From: Aquatica leii
Lineage: Eukaryota > Arthropoda > Insecta > Coleoptera > Lampyridae
Reading direction: 5' to 3'
DNA: 64,000 nt
Assembly (NCBI GenBank): GCA_035610365.1
Contig: CM069432.1
Span: 265,853,177 to 265,917,176 of the forward strand
Both the position numbers and the translations under genes were made by a program. Below the pieces are notes generated by a model. The model was not told where the DNA came from. It ran no database searches and saw only the letters and a program-made list of their open reading frames with translations. The first letter of the stretch is position 1, and every line of letters begins with the position of its first letter. This document shows, piece after piece, positions 30,413 through 42,731 of the stretch.

Positions 30413-33400
30413 TTATCCCTTCTCCCCCCTTAACTTTTTCCTCCTGCTCCATACTTCCTCCATCCATTCCGCTCCTTTTCCGTTTTCATCTAAGATTTCC
30501 TCTATTTTCATCACCTCTTCTCTTAGTTCCCTGCATTTCTGCCTCATGTGGTTAAGGTCTTCCGTTTCTTCTCCACATAGCCTACACATCTTTTCTGGTT
30601 CTTCTTTCCAATATATGTTCCCTAACTCCTCGTTGCCACATCTGAACCTTGCTACCATTTTTTTCCTTTTGTTGCTTTTAATCTCACCGTCTTTTAAATA
30701 TTCCGGCACCCCTTCACCCTTGATATCTTTATAATTCCTATTATATCTGCTCTCTTTTATCTTTGTCCATCTTTCTTGTTTTTCGATGTCTCTATCTCTC
30801 CTTATTATTTCTTCTCTTGTCCCTACCCCTCTTCTCTTAATCTCTCCACTTCTTCACTCGCGTACCCGTTTCTTTTGTAATACTCTTCTCTGCCCTCCTG
30901 CCCGTACTTCACTTTCCCTCCCTTTATCTCTTTCCAACATTCTTGCAGAATTTTGCAATCTGTTCTTTCCCTCATTTCTTCCTCGTATTTTATTGCTCTT
31001 TTTCCTGTCTCGATCCTTATTTTTTCTATCTGCACCTCCTCTCTCACAATATACCCCGGTGTATCCCTGTCCAATCCTAACACCCATCTCCAGTATTTTT
31101 CCTGTAGCCCCTCTACTTCCCTCCACTCCTTCCAGTTCCATATTTCCGCTCCATACATTACCACCCCCTTTATTAATTTTTCGAACAGCAATTTTCTTTT
31201 TTTTATATCCATCTTGAATATTCTTTCCCCCACACCCCATACTTGTCCTATTAGCCTGTTTCCTTTCTTCACCCTTTCCTTTATGTGTTCTCCCTCTTTA
31301 TTATCCTGTTTCATCGTGTAGCCCAGATATGTAAATTCCTTCACTTGTTGCACTTTCTCATCACTCCATCTCCACTCCTCTCTTTTCCTTTTCCCCCCTC
31401 CTTTTCTAAATATCATTATCTTTGTTTTCTTCGTGTTTACTTCCAATTCTTTTTTTTCATATATTTTTCTAGCGTTTTCATCATCTCTTTCATTTCCTTT
31501 TCCTCAGCCACCAGCACTATGTCATCCGCATACGCCAACGACCATACCTTAGCTTTCCCTACCACTATCCCTCCTGTCTGTTGTCCTCTCATTGTCTCTT
31601 CCAGATCCCCCGTATATACCGAGAACAGGCTTGGGCTCAGTGGACATCCCTGCCTCAACCCTCTCTTTGTTATGAATTTCTCACTCTCTTCCCCATTCAC
31701 TTTAACCCTGCTTCTCGTTTCTTCGTATATTTCCTCTATTCTTTGTATTAATCTTTCATTGATTTTTTTTCTTTTCATATATTCCCACAGCTTTTCCCTA
31801 TTCACTTCGTCAAAAGCAGCTTTTAGGTCTACGAATAGTGCTACCATTTTCCCTCTTTTTTTTTCTAGTTCCTTATTTGCTAAGTGTTTCATTATATATA
31901 TGTTGTCTATCGCCCTTCTTCCTTTTCTGAATCCCGCTTGTCCGTCTGGTACCAAACTTCTTTCCTCTATTTCCTTCTGTAATCTTTCTTGCAGTATTGT
32001 CGCCTACAATTTGTATGCCGAGCTCAGTAATGTTACCCCTCTATAATTCTCGACTTTCTTTTTTTCGCCTTTTTTATGTATTGGGCATATTATTCCCTCT
32101 CTCCATCTCTCTCGGAATCCTTCCCCTTTCCATATTTTGTTTATTATTTCCGTCATCCTTTTTGCTACATTTTCTCCCCCGTATATCCACTCTTCTCCTT
32201 GTATCCCATCTTCTCCTGTCGCCTTTCCTTTTTTTATATTCTTTATCGCCTCTATTACTTCTTCCTCCCTTATTCTATCCCTATCTCCTTCTTCTTGTCT
32301 TACTACCGCGTCTTTCCTTTTTTCTTTTTCCTGCTTTTGTTCTTCCCCTCTCAACAGGTTTCGAAAATATATCTCCCATTCTTTAATTTTTATTCCCTTT
32401 GTCGTCCTGTTTTTTTTCCTCTGCTTCTTTAGGTACTTCCATACATCTTCTTCCGTTTTTATTCCTTTAATCTGCTCCTCTTGTTTCTTTTTGTTTTCCT
32501 CCTTCTTTCTATCGCATGTTTTTTTATATATTTTTATTGCTTCTTTGTATTCTTCTTTTTCTTTCTTCCCTTTTTCCACTGTCTTAATGCTCTTCTTGTC
32601 TTTTTCTTTGCTTCCTTGCATTCTTTATCCCACCATTTCTTCCATTCAGTTTTCTCCCCCTTCCATTTTCTAAATCTGACTCTCTCTGTTGCTTTCTCCA
32701 TCATCTCTCTCATTTCCTCTACACTTTCTTCTACTTCCTTCCTTATCCATACCGTTTTCCCTATTCTCTCTTTATATCTTTTTATACTCTCTTCTGTCCA
32801 CTTTTTTTTAGTTATGTACTTCTCCTCTTCCTCTCTCTCATCTCTTTTCCTTCCTTCCATTGTCAATTCCAGTAGTTGATGGTCTGACTCTACTCTTTCT
32901 CCCACCTTAAATGTCTTTACCTTTTCTGCGGCCTCTTCATTTGTCATTACAAAATCTATTATTGATTCTCCCCTTCCTCCTATGTACGTAAATTCCCCCT
33001 TTCCATCATCTTCTCTGTTCCCGTTCATTATTTTCCACCCTTTTTCGTTGCACAATTCCAGCAGTTCCTCTCCCTCTTTATTTATCACCTTGTCCTTTGT
33101 TTGTCTCTTTCCCGTCCCTTTTCTTTCTTGTATTCCCCCTTCTTCCCTATTCTTGCGTTAAAATCCCTCCTACTTTTATCAATCCCTCTTCCCTCTCTTC
33201 TATCATCTCCTCTAAGTTTTTCCTTGTCTCTTTCATTCTACTGCTATAAACCGTCACCACTTTTATTTTTGTTTTTCCCCACTGTATGTTCCTTTCTACA
33301 ACTCCTCTTCTCTGTTGCACTTTCTCCTTCTTTTCCTGGTTCAACCATTTTTTCTTATTCCCGTTATTATACCCCCTTTGCTCTCCCTTTTTCTTTTCTC

Positions 33401-33764
33401 TTTCTGCATGTTGCACCACCCACTCAAATTCCTCTGGCAACTCTTTTTCCCACCACTCCCATTCTTTTTCTTCCATCCATGTTTCCTGTAATCCCACTAC
33501 ATCCTGTTCCTTGATGTACTTCCAGAAATCATGTTCCTTGTTTTTTATTCCCGCTACGTTCCAAAACAATACTCTCAGCTCACTCACCTCCAACCGTGCT
33601 TCTTCCTTACTTTCTTTTTTTCTCCCTTCTTTTTCTTTTCCATTTCCATCTCTCATTATTCCTTTTCTTTGCCGTTTCGTCCACTTTCCCTCCTTTACCA
33701 CCCCCCCTTTGCCCTTTAGTTTTTTGCCTTTTGGTTCCCCACTTTCTCTTCTCTTTCTCTGCAC
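30413..33764 (-). pseudogene. ORF2 (endonuclease-RT) of LINE copy A, broken
   Basis: Endonuclease at 33764-33147 ([33 protein letters not shown]) continuing at 33088-32534 (ESIIDFVMTNEEA, RVESDHQLLEL). RT at 32621-31437 (GPIHKKGE-type entry, [52 protein letters not shown]). Thumb at 31446-30823. C-terminal knuckle [18 protein letters not shown] near 30595-30550. The frame changes at least five times, so no functional protein. Copy C keeps the RT part in one frame. Confidence 0.85.
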
Positions 33765-34334
33765 AGTCCCCTATCCTTGTCGTTCCATATGTATCTGTCT
33801 CCGTCTATCTCCATTTTTCTGTACCCTACCCATACTCTTTTTCCTTCCGCTCTTCTTTCCATCGCTATGTTCATTATTTCTCTTTGCACTCTTCTTTCCT
33901 CCCATGTTAAATCGTGACTTATATATATTCTTGTATTCTTTAATTTCTTCTTCTCCGCCATTACCTTCTGTTTTTCCTCCCATCCTCCGATTTCCGCAAC
34001 CACCATCTCATTTTCTTCTCTTTGTTTATTACTGTCACTTTTTCCACCTCTACTCTTACATTTAATTTTTCTTCCAGCATCACTGCTAAATCTATTTGTG
34101 GTTTTTCACTTCTCCACCCCTTTATCACAATATTATTCTTTCTTTTCCATCTTTCCTCGTCTTCCGCTTTTTTCAGTTTTTCTATTCTTTCCACCAGTTT
34201 CTCTTTTTCTTTCTCCCACTTCTTTTCTCTTTCTCCCATTTCTTTTTCATTTCTTTGATTTCTTGTCTTATTCCTTGCATATTTTCTTCCATCTGTTTCA
34301 TCATTTCTCTCATTAATTCTTTTAACTCCTCCAT
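33716..34334 (-). pseudogene. ORF1 (coiled coil plus RRM-like) of LINE copy A
   Basis: From ATG 34334: a heptad-rich Glu/Lys coiled coil ([20 protein letters not shown]), then NNIVIKGWR and [20 protein letters not shown], the two conserved strings of RRM-type LINE ORF1 proteins. A frameshift near 33990 splits it. It resembles L1-type ORF1 organisation rather than the zinc-knuckle ORF1 of the other LINEs here. Confidence 0.7.
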
Positions 34335-34619
34335 TTCTTTCCTTCCTCCTTCTGTTCTTGAGGTTTTTCCTTCGTTCTCCTCCGATATCTTTTTAATGTC
34401 TGGTGATCTTATTGTTTTCTTTCCTCTTTCAAATATTTGTTGCCTTTCTCTTTCCTCTTCCTCTCTCTCTCTCTTTTATTCATCCCTTTCCCCTTTTGTT
34501 ATTACTTATTATTTGTTATTTATTTATTTTTTTTCAAATTTAGTTATTTATTTAATTTTTTTTTCTTTATTAATATTTTTTAAATTTATTGTTACTATGA
34601 TTCTTCTAATTGTATTTAA

Positions 34620-37190
34620 TTAACGCCCACCACAAATATTCGAAAAAGTATATAAATAAAAGCTTGTATTTCCCTGTTATCACAAGCGCGCGCTTGATCT
34701 TTAATCTAGTCCGTGATATCCGCTCGCCTTCGCATACGTTATCTGAGCCACCTTCACATTCCTCAGCACGCACACGTAAATTAGTTGCTGTAAATCACCT
34801 TAAATTACACCAAACTCCGTACTACTATTAAACTATTAAACACGTCCTCACTCAATCACCTTCAAAACACGACCTAATTTCTCTTTTATTATCATAGCAA
34901 AATTTGGTCACCTGCACGTGGAAAATTTGGATGACTGACATATAAGACATACACGGAAGACAGTTACTAAACCGTATTAGTTAGATATCGATTACGTCAG
35001 CCACTAACCTACGTTAGATGGACAATTAAAACCAATTTTTGTATAACATACGCTGGGTCAAATAAGTACGAAGAATTGGTGACCACCTGTTAATATAATT
35101 TAAAGGACTTTGGGAAGCTTAGCGTATTTTGGTTTTAATGATTGTATGAAACTTTCAGCATCTTATTTGCGACAGCAAAATTGTATATGTGTATCAGTTT
35201 AACTTGTAGGAATTTTAAGGGAATGTATTGGATATGCCATTAGCTAATCGCACATTATGAACGCTGAGTAAATATCTTGTTCTTTATATTTAATCATTTG
35301 TTTTGGTATCGGCCGTATGCACGAACGATTGACTTTTTGTATTTATGGATCAAGTTTTAAACGGTGCACTTTGTTTCATTATTGTGTAATCACGATACTT
35401 TTGTAATAATTTAAAATTTTTGTATTCACAAACTTTAATTTACCGAATATAACGTTAAGCCATTTGTTACGGTAAGAATTATGGGTAACTAAATTTAAAT
35501 GGAGCAATGGCCGCAGTAGCTCGGTTCTTGTAGGCAAAATGGGGTGGGTTAGAAATTGTGGGGGAAATATTTAAATCAAAGATGTCGTGGTAGATAAAAT
35601 TAGTCAAATAGTGATTAGAAATTGTTAGAAATGGGCGCCACACAATTTGTTTAGTTACGGTCCTGTTAAGTAAATTGTAAAAGTTTAACAGGGCTCTAGT
35701 AGTAGCGAAGGGTTGCTGAAAGAAAAAAACGGGGAAGGTTAAGCAATAAATAGCAATCAGTAAATTTGATGTAAATATAATGAATTTAGAATAAATAGCA
35801 ATTTACAAAATAATCAATAAAATATTCAATTTTGAATTATGCAAACAAAATATGCGTGAAGTTGAGTAAAACAATCGATAATGGATTTCAAATATTACAA
35901 AAATACAGGATCTAAATTACCTTGTGTTAAAACAAAAGTAGTAAAACTAATTTAATTACGTTAGGTTCGCAAAACAAATAACAAAAAAAAATTTAAGTTT
36001 GGGGCAGCGATCGTTATTCGACAAGACAGTAATTTCAAATTTGAAATACAACAAAAAAAATCTTATCTTATTACTTCGCTGATGGAACTCCGTGCACGGT
36101 ATTTCCAGTCGAAGTTTCCTTAAATAAAATATTTAAAACAAACAATTGGCCGTCGGCAGATAACAGCCGAGAATTAGAGTTAGGTTCAAGTTTACTATCT
36201 CGTAGATCAGAGAAGGCGTGACCAAATTTATGTAGGTTAATAGGTCAGTTACAATTACGTTATAAGACAACAAATTTCAAGGTAAATCAGATTACAACTT
36301 CTTATAGAAACAAAGAGAAATTAAATTAAGTAAATTAAGCCAAAGTTTAAATAACAAAAGTGAATTTTAAATAGCAAAAAAAAAATTGTAAAATTTTAAA
36401 GTATAAGGAAAAATTATTGAATTTCTAAAGTTGATTAAGCAAGTAGGATTTTGATTAAAAGTTCAATATAGAAAATCAAATCTTTGAGATTTGCACAAAT
36501 ATGAATTAATTCACAATAAAACGAAGGTTAACGGTTGGTTTTTTTTTCACTTAGCGTCAGTTGGTGCAATCGAAGTTGACTTCTCAGCGTAGCGTTAGTA
36601 GAGTTTACAGATGAACGGAGTATTTTGGTAGTTGAAGGAACTTTCACACGTGGAGTAAACAATCCGTTGGAGAAGACGTTCATATGAATTAGAACAATTT
36701 CGTCGGAAGAAAAACCGCTATAAAGAGAAAGGGAGAGAAGCGAAGTTAGATTAACTAAATAAAACAAAAACTAAGTACTTTACCTGGGTATAATAATCCA
36801 GCGTTAAGAAAACTAAGTACACTTTTAAAATTTAAAGTAACTTATAGCCGTAAATATACGATTTTTAGTAATTTTAGGAAAGAAACAGGTTCCGTAGATA
36901 TACTAAAAGTTAGAAAGGTTTCAACGTAATATCCGGTAAAATCACCGTGTTTAAGTAAACGTTAGTACTTCCAAGGTACAGTAAATTTTTGAAGTGATCT
37001 CAACAAGAGTTTGTCAGGAACTGATTAAAGAAGGAAACGAAAGAATCTAGATCATAATGACCTCACAAGAAAACAAAATAAATTCGTCAGCAAACTCGTG
37101 AGAACGCTCGAGTAAATGATATTTTAAACAAAAATATTTATAAGGACTTGTAGAAAAGCAGAATTTAATTTTAATTTAATTAAGTTTATC
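34620..37190. other. long non-coding stretch, possible old LTR element (-)
   Basis: AT-rich with no coding signal. At 35632-35640 the minus strand reads TGGCGCCCA directly after ...AATTGTG, a string that occurs at LTR/primer-site borders of gypsy elements. No second LTR was seen, so this is only a suggestion. Confidence 0.3.
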
Positions 37191-37193
37191 ACA

Positions 37194-38110
37194 TCCAAGT
37201 TCCTTGTGTGCGAGTAATGAACATTAAGGATCAGTACAACAGGGTCTTCTGGTGTAGGTTTGACAGTAAAATGCTTCATCCACTTGGTAAACAAATCACT
37301 CTGGATCCTGAGGGGTGAAACCCTGAAATAGCTCCTGGAGGAGCTCCCTTCATTAGTTTCCTGTCTTGTTTCTTCCTGGGAAAAACTATCATGGAGGGCA
37401 CATACTGGCCAGCAGCAGACATGCAGGTGACAAAAGTATTGAGCTTTCCTCTTTCTGCAGAAGACATTTTGTAGAGTCTGGATTTTGCTTTCGTGCTAAT
37501 AATTTGTACCTACATTTTTGCTTTATACTGTCGTTATGCCAGTTTCATCAACGTTAAAAGTTCTGGCAATATTGTACTTGATCTTTTGAAGTTCCCCTTT
37601 AAGCATGTTAAAAAAACATTTGACATTGTCTTCAGTGAACCCCAATATTCGGGCTCTTGACAATGTCTGAGGAGTTCTGATTGTCAACTGGGAATTTCTT
37701 TTCAAAAACAAGTTCAGCCACTTTCGGCCTGTAATATTTGTAGTTTTAGAGAAGGGATGTGGAAGATTGTTCATTAAAGCAAGTTGGAAGGTCATCTGCT
37801 TTACGTCATTTCTAGTTAAACCAAAAAAATTAGTCTCCATTTCCATACAATATTCGACTAGTTCCTTTTCTAATTTAGAGGTCAGCACAGGTTTCCTTCC
37901 CAGTTGTTTTCTTTTGATAGTCGCTTCCTCTTCATTTTCTTTGTTATTCATTTTTTAAAGATAGTCTACAATTGTAGATCTGGGCAATCCAAATGTTTTT
38001 GACGCTTTGAGCGTTCCCATTTCGTTATTTTGAACAGCAATACATGCACCCCTAAGACTTGATGTGCTCCAAGTTTATCTTTTTTTCTCCTTCACCGACA
38101 TCTTATAACA
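37194..38110 (-). pseudogene. pogo/Tigger-type DDE transposase, broken
   Basis: Order on the minus strand: psq-type HTH (LRGACIAVQNNEMGTLKASKT, about 38065-37975); in-frame stop; CENP-B-like HTH (TSKLEKELVEYCMEME through TRNDVKQMTFQLA, 37951-37523 frame) ending in FNVDETGITTV with the first catalytic Asp; then in other frames SSAERGKLNTFVTCMSAAGQ, FPRKK and DPVVLILNVHYSHTRNL. In pogo proteins the second catalytic Asp sits in VLILDGH; here it is Asn, so the enzyme would be dead even if the frames were joined. Terminal repeats were not found. Confidence 0.85.
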
Positions 38111-40960
38111 GGATCTATAACAAAAAAAACAACAATTTAATAACTTCTAAAGAATTCTAGAAGAGAACATAAAAGAAAAAGTGTAAGATCTTATGTTCCT
38201 AATATCGCCTATGTGCAATATTAGGATCAGGTACGTAGGCGGTATTAAGAACACGCGTCAATAAAAACAAATGCGACAAACTTTCCTAACCTAGTTTTTC
38301 AAAAATAATTACACATTTAGGAACCTCATTCAATGTATTTTCAGTATTTTACATAAAAAAATATATTTGGAATTGCCTTACGTAGATGTTCGCAGATTTT
38401 AATGGTTGCAAAAATAACTTACATGACTCACATGACGTCAACTTTACTGAATAAATTCGCTGTAACGCACATAGATAGGACTAGGCGATATAAGGAACCG
38501 GGGCGATTTTTGGAGCACTTACCCTGCCTTACCCTATCTATAGCATAGATACTATCGACAAAACAGTTGGCTATTCAGTAATTGCATTTTAGGCTAGTTT
38601 ACATAGATGTCGCATGAGGGGGCTCATATTAAATGCGCAGGGCCCATATTCGGGCCCATTAAAAGCATATCCGATAAAGTAAATACAAGACAAAAAACGG
38701 CTACAAAACTTCAAAGAGAAGAAATTAAATTAAAAAAGATAAATAAAAGTATAGAAAATATTAAATAGAAGATTTGTAAAGAAACAAATCGACATTACAC
38801 TTATAATATAACTAGAATAACCGCATATATATACGTAAAAACAAAAAAATACGTACAAAAACATAAAATGTTTAGACGACCAAAAAAACGAATTATACAA
38901 ACAAAAGAAAATATTGGAACGTTCTACGAGAAATCCCCAATGAGGTATAATCAAACTCCTATTGGAAGTTTGAGACCTAAGAGAGCTCGCATTGGCTACA
39001 CAGTGTTTTGTAACATGCCGCCATTTTGGGTTGTGGTTCTACGCGTCAACACTATTGGATGGTGCTTATGCAAGTTTTCCCTGGACGTATAAGCATTTGT
39101 TTTTATTAGGTATTGCCTTTTTAAATAAAGTTATGGCGACGCATCATGTACAACTTTTTCGTCGTGACGTTTTATAAGTATTATCACGTTTTATTTGCGT
39201 CTGGTCGCTAACAGATAAAGTTTAAAATATAACAATTAAGATTTTATTCGTCACGTAGGTACTAAAAGATATAATACGTAAAAACATGATAATTATTTTG
39301 TCTACAAGAATCTAAATCAAATTACATTAATTTAGATGTAATTTTATTTTAGTTTCGAATTACGGCTATTCAACTCAAAACAGCGCAAATCTTTTTTTAT
39401 TGATTTCATTTTTACATCACGCCGCGGACCATATGGCAACAACTAAAAACGCTTGTCTGTTACAGGCATATTTCAAATGAAATCTTTCAAATTAGACCAA
39501 CATTACATATTTATTTTCAAAAGAAAAATAAGCTATACTCAAAAGTTTTTAATTCGATTTGTCATTTTATTATTATTAATTAATTTTCTTGAGCCCTAAA
39601 GCACGATGCGACTGTGTCGGATGACAATTTTCCATGCCCTTGTTACAGCACTGTGGGGATGTGGTGATATTGTGGGGTAGGTAAATATATGATTCTATTA
39701 GAAGTATATGTATGAAAAACGACTATTATAAAAATCAAGAAAATAATAAGCACGCACACACAAAAAAAATTTTAGGGAATATTATACTGCAACGTTGTTG
39801 AGTCCGAATTGTTGTTACCTATTTGTGATCCATATTGTATATTAATTTCCTACGATTGGAAAGTTTTTTTTAAGCTAAATTTAAAATACCTATAGGTACC
39901 TAGTTATTGTCTTTGTAGGCGTTACGAAATTCTCATTTAAATAATGAAACGAAAAGAGAAAGAAAACGTTTGTGTAAGCGTTTAAGCTTTTAATCCGAAA
40001 AACGCCATTTTCAAAAAAATCCCACTACAGTTGTCTAAACCGTTATGGCGGTTTATATTTTATATAGTAGGTATACTAAGTATATACGGTGCCAGTTCGA
40101 TATGCGGTCTACCATGTACCTATAATGCGGTCTACGAGATTATGTGGTACACTATGCCCTCTACTATGTATGAAGCGGTTTACTATGATATACAGGCCCA
40201 CATAGGTAAAGTATGTGATTCCATAAGCGATGTAAACCTTAAATTGTTTATTAATTAAAGTTAATTATTATTCATACATTTCCTATAACCCCATCGTTAA
40301 GATAAACAAAAAAGTACTTAATTCCTACTCGGGTAATAAGTATCTATTCTGTATTAATGAAATATTAATTGTACATATTTAGGTAGATAAGAATACTTCC
40401 TTTCGGGGTTGAATGAGAACATAGTAATGTAATTAGGTACATACCTATTAATGAGCTATTTTGGTAGGTACCTATAAAATATTTCGACATAAGAATTAGC
40501 AATTCTCACACTAAAATGTAAGAATTTGGTAATTCTTACACGAATTTTAGTAAATTTAGTTTTTTCAAAGTTGATATCTCTGCATCGTAAGTTGACGTTA
40601 CATGAAAAAGAAATCAAATTACTTATTATAACTTAACAGTTGAAATTAAATGTTGATGCCAAGATAAAATAAAGACATATTCATTCAAAGTTATTTACTT
40701 ATAAAGGAATAAAGAGATCATTTCGTATGAGATTTTATATTAACACATAAATTTCAATACGTCAAAGTGTAACTGTGCTGTCAATTCAAAAAAATACAAT
40801 AGTTTCCTAATGTTGTTTTGAAATTAAAATAATACAGAAAATATTAAAATTGAATCAAAATAGAGAAAATAGTATAAAACATACGTCATAGAATACGTTT
40901 CAATCACTCTACCGCTCGTGATTGAAGCACGTTCATTCTGTAACTTGTGTTTTAATATAC
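38110..40960. other. unassigned AT-rich sequence
   Basis: No gene or mobile-element signal found. Short ORFs here (for example 38868-39092 and 40031-40258) have no recognisable domain. Around 40098-40140 the string ATGCGGTCTAC occurs twice. Confidence 0.4.
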
Positions 40961-41324
40961 TGTTGCGAATTTATTTATTAAAAACTAATTTATTTAAACT
41001 ACTAAAAATACGTTTACTTATACTAGACATATGTACACTTTTAAATTAACCGAACTAATTAAATCTAATAATATTTAATGAAAACACTTACACTAATTTA
41101 TGTAGGTATAACCGTTGTATAACACTATCACTTACACGAAGATAAGATAACGTCCGCGGATAGTTTCACACTTGTTTACACTAAAAATCACGTACACGAT
41201 TATTCTCGGTATATTTATCTAGACACACGCGTGCTAACGACTTATTTATTTCCACTTTAATAATCTTCTTAACACTGCTGTATTCGCATTCCAGCAATAA
41301 CTGACCTACGATTTCTCTCTTCGG

Positions 41325-41386
41325 TATTTATACACATCTGCAAATCCTTCTCGAATGTTCCCTATCTTTCGGTATATCTTCTAGAA
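41325..41386 (-). promoter_or_regulatory. LTR promoter: heat-shock elements plus TATA box
   Basis: On the sense (minus) strand: TTCtaGAA (41386-41379), then the perfect three-unit GAAcaTTCgaGAA (41360-41348), then TATAAATA (41332-41325). This spacing resembles hsp promoters. A further TTCtaGAA is at 42690-42697 and a TTCtcGAA at 42720-42727, in the LTR half beyond the insertion. Confidence 0.6.
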
Positions 41387-41397
41387 GATGGATAACA

Positions 41398-42685
41398 CCC
41401 AGTAAACACGGATTGAAACTGTTACAGTCACAAAATTAAAACAATTGTTTCAATACGCTGTTTCGTGTTAGTTCCATTTTTATATCATTTACATGTAACT
41501 CACAGTGAATAAATTGAAAGAGTTCCGATTTTTCACAATCAGTCTTAAACCGTTTCAGTACTTGCAATTTTTTTCCCATAATCAGCAACCGGTTAAAAAC
41601 TGATTTGTTAAATCCGAATATTTTTTGAATAACTAGAATTGCTTGAAGATCGATTAAATAAGATTGAATTATTTTCAAAACAGTAGAATCGTTCTAGGAA
41701 AAACGAATACTTTGTAATTAGTCAGCATTAGTCGTTGCTATACTTTTGATTACTGTCGTCAACGCTTGCGCTGCAAATTGATATCTTTTCACTTGTTCGG
41801 TTGCAGTTTGATAAGTGATGCTGTGTGTACAATTACGAAATGGAACAATAAACGGTAAGTCGAAACATTTTATTATAATCCATAAATGTAATCGATATTA
41901 TTATCATTTCTGTTCTTTATGTATCATGTTTTAATTTGTATGAAAAAAATATAAATTAACACACATGGTTGCGTTAAGGTAGATTATTGCGTAAATCTGA
42001 TGATACTTTAGGATTTATAATTACAGTTCAATTCTTCAAGTTTTCTATACGATTATGTACAGCTAAAGGTATTCACAGTGTTTTTATAACTTTCTTATAA
42101 TTGCTAAAGTGATATTTATATTAAGTTTGTGTTGTTTTTTATTTAAAAAATGTAAATAATTTTATGTAACTCTATGATTATGTATGTATATAAATGAAAT
42201 ATTTATTTCTATGTTACAGATGCGGTTAAAAGTTGCTACCCAACAGTAACTGATGCAGTTTTCGAGGCTTCCGTGAAAAGACCACATCAAAGAAATTTGC
42301 AATATGTAAAAAACTCAATGTGATAATGTATTTAAAAATATTTATTGTGCAATAAATTTTGAAACGTGCATTCGAAAATGTATTATTATATTATTGAAAG
42401 AATTGTTTTAGTTGATTATTGAAACAAAAAAAATCATACATGTATCGATCATTTAGTATCAGTTCAAGAACGAAGCTTTTAAAACGTAAACCGAATGCAA
42501 CATTTAGTTTGCAACAGATTTGAATTTAAAATACCGAAACTATACTGATTCAAATAAGTGAAACAGCGATGGACTTATAGCTATTTTATTGCAGTTAGGT
42601 TTCTTTTATGTTTGAAACAAGAGTGAATCATAATTTTTTTGTTTTGAAACTGTTACTAAACATTATCAATTTTGTGTTTACTGGG
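41398..42685. mobile_element. 1.29-kb element with 12-bp terminal inverted repeats
   Basis: Begins CCCAGTAAACAC (41398-41409) and ends with its exact inverse GTGTTTACTGGG (42674-42685). Similar GAAACTGTTAC-type strings lie just inside both ends. It sits inside the gypsy LTR. A clean target duplication could not be seen. It holds a possible two-exon mini-gene (41818-42323). Confidence 0.55.
41818..42323 (+). CDS. possible two-exon mini-gene inside the inverted-repeat element
   Basis: Weak call. An ATG at 41818 opens a frame ending at a strong donor (AACG|GTAAGT, 41854). An acceptor (TATGTTACAG, 42210-42219) rejoins it in frame, and the frame runs to TGA at 42321-42323: 46 codons, including NDAVKSCYPTVTDAVFEASV. 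AATAAA follows at 42351-42356, 28 bp after the stop. The splice sites, frame and poly(A) signal agree, but the product is short and I recognise no family. It could be the last exons of a lost transposase or of a captured gene. Confidence 0.3.
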
Positions 42686-42731
42686 CAACTTCTAGAAGGC
42701 TCTTGCATTTGCAAATAATTTCTCGAACGTT

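Larger units (their letters stand above)
30300..34600 (-). mobile_element. purine-strand LINE, copy A (near full length)
   Basis: About 4.3 kb. The sense strand is overwhelmingly A and G, the plus strand accordingly T/C rich. The 3' end (30315-30380) carries AATAAAGTTAAACTTATATATAA, shared with copies B (53110-53135) and C (62271-62300). The 5' part resembles copy B up to about 34550. ORF1 and ORF2 remnants are listed separately. Clade not assigned. Confidence 0.8.

Noticed and set aside
31285-32046. Long hydrophobic plus-strand ORF (253 codons), and similar ones at 33286-34065 and 63098-63715
   Set aside because: Exact antisense of the purine-rich LINE coding strand; the Phe/Ser/Leu richness is the complement of Lys/Glu codons, not a membrane protein.
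36528-36767. 79-codon minus-strand ORF as a coding exon
   Set aside because: No domain, and the region reads like untranslated LTR sequence.
38868-39092. ORF starting MFRRPKKRIIQTKE as a host gene
   Set aside because: No family recognised, no flanking exon, low-complexity start.
40031-40258. Tyr-rich ORF of 75 codons
   Set aside because: Composition follows a local ATGCGGTCTAC/TATG repeat; no signal peptide or domain is convincing.
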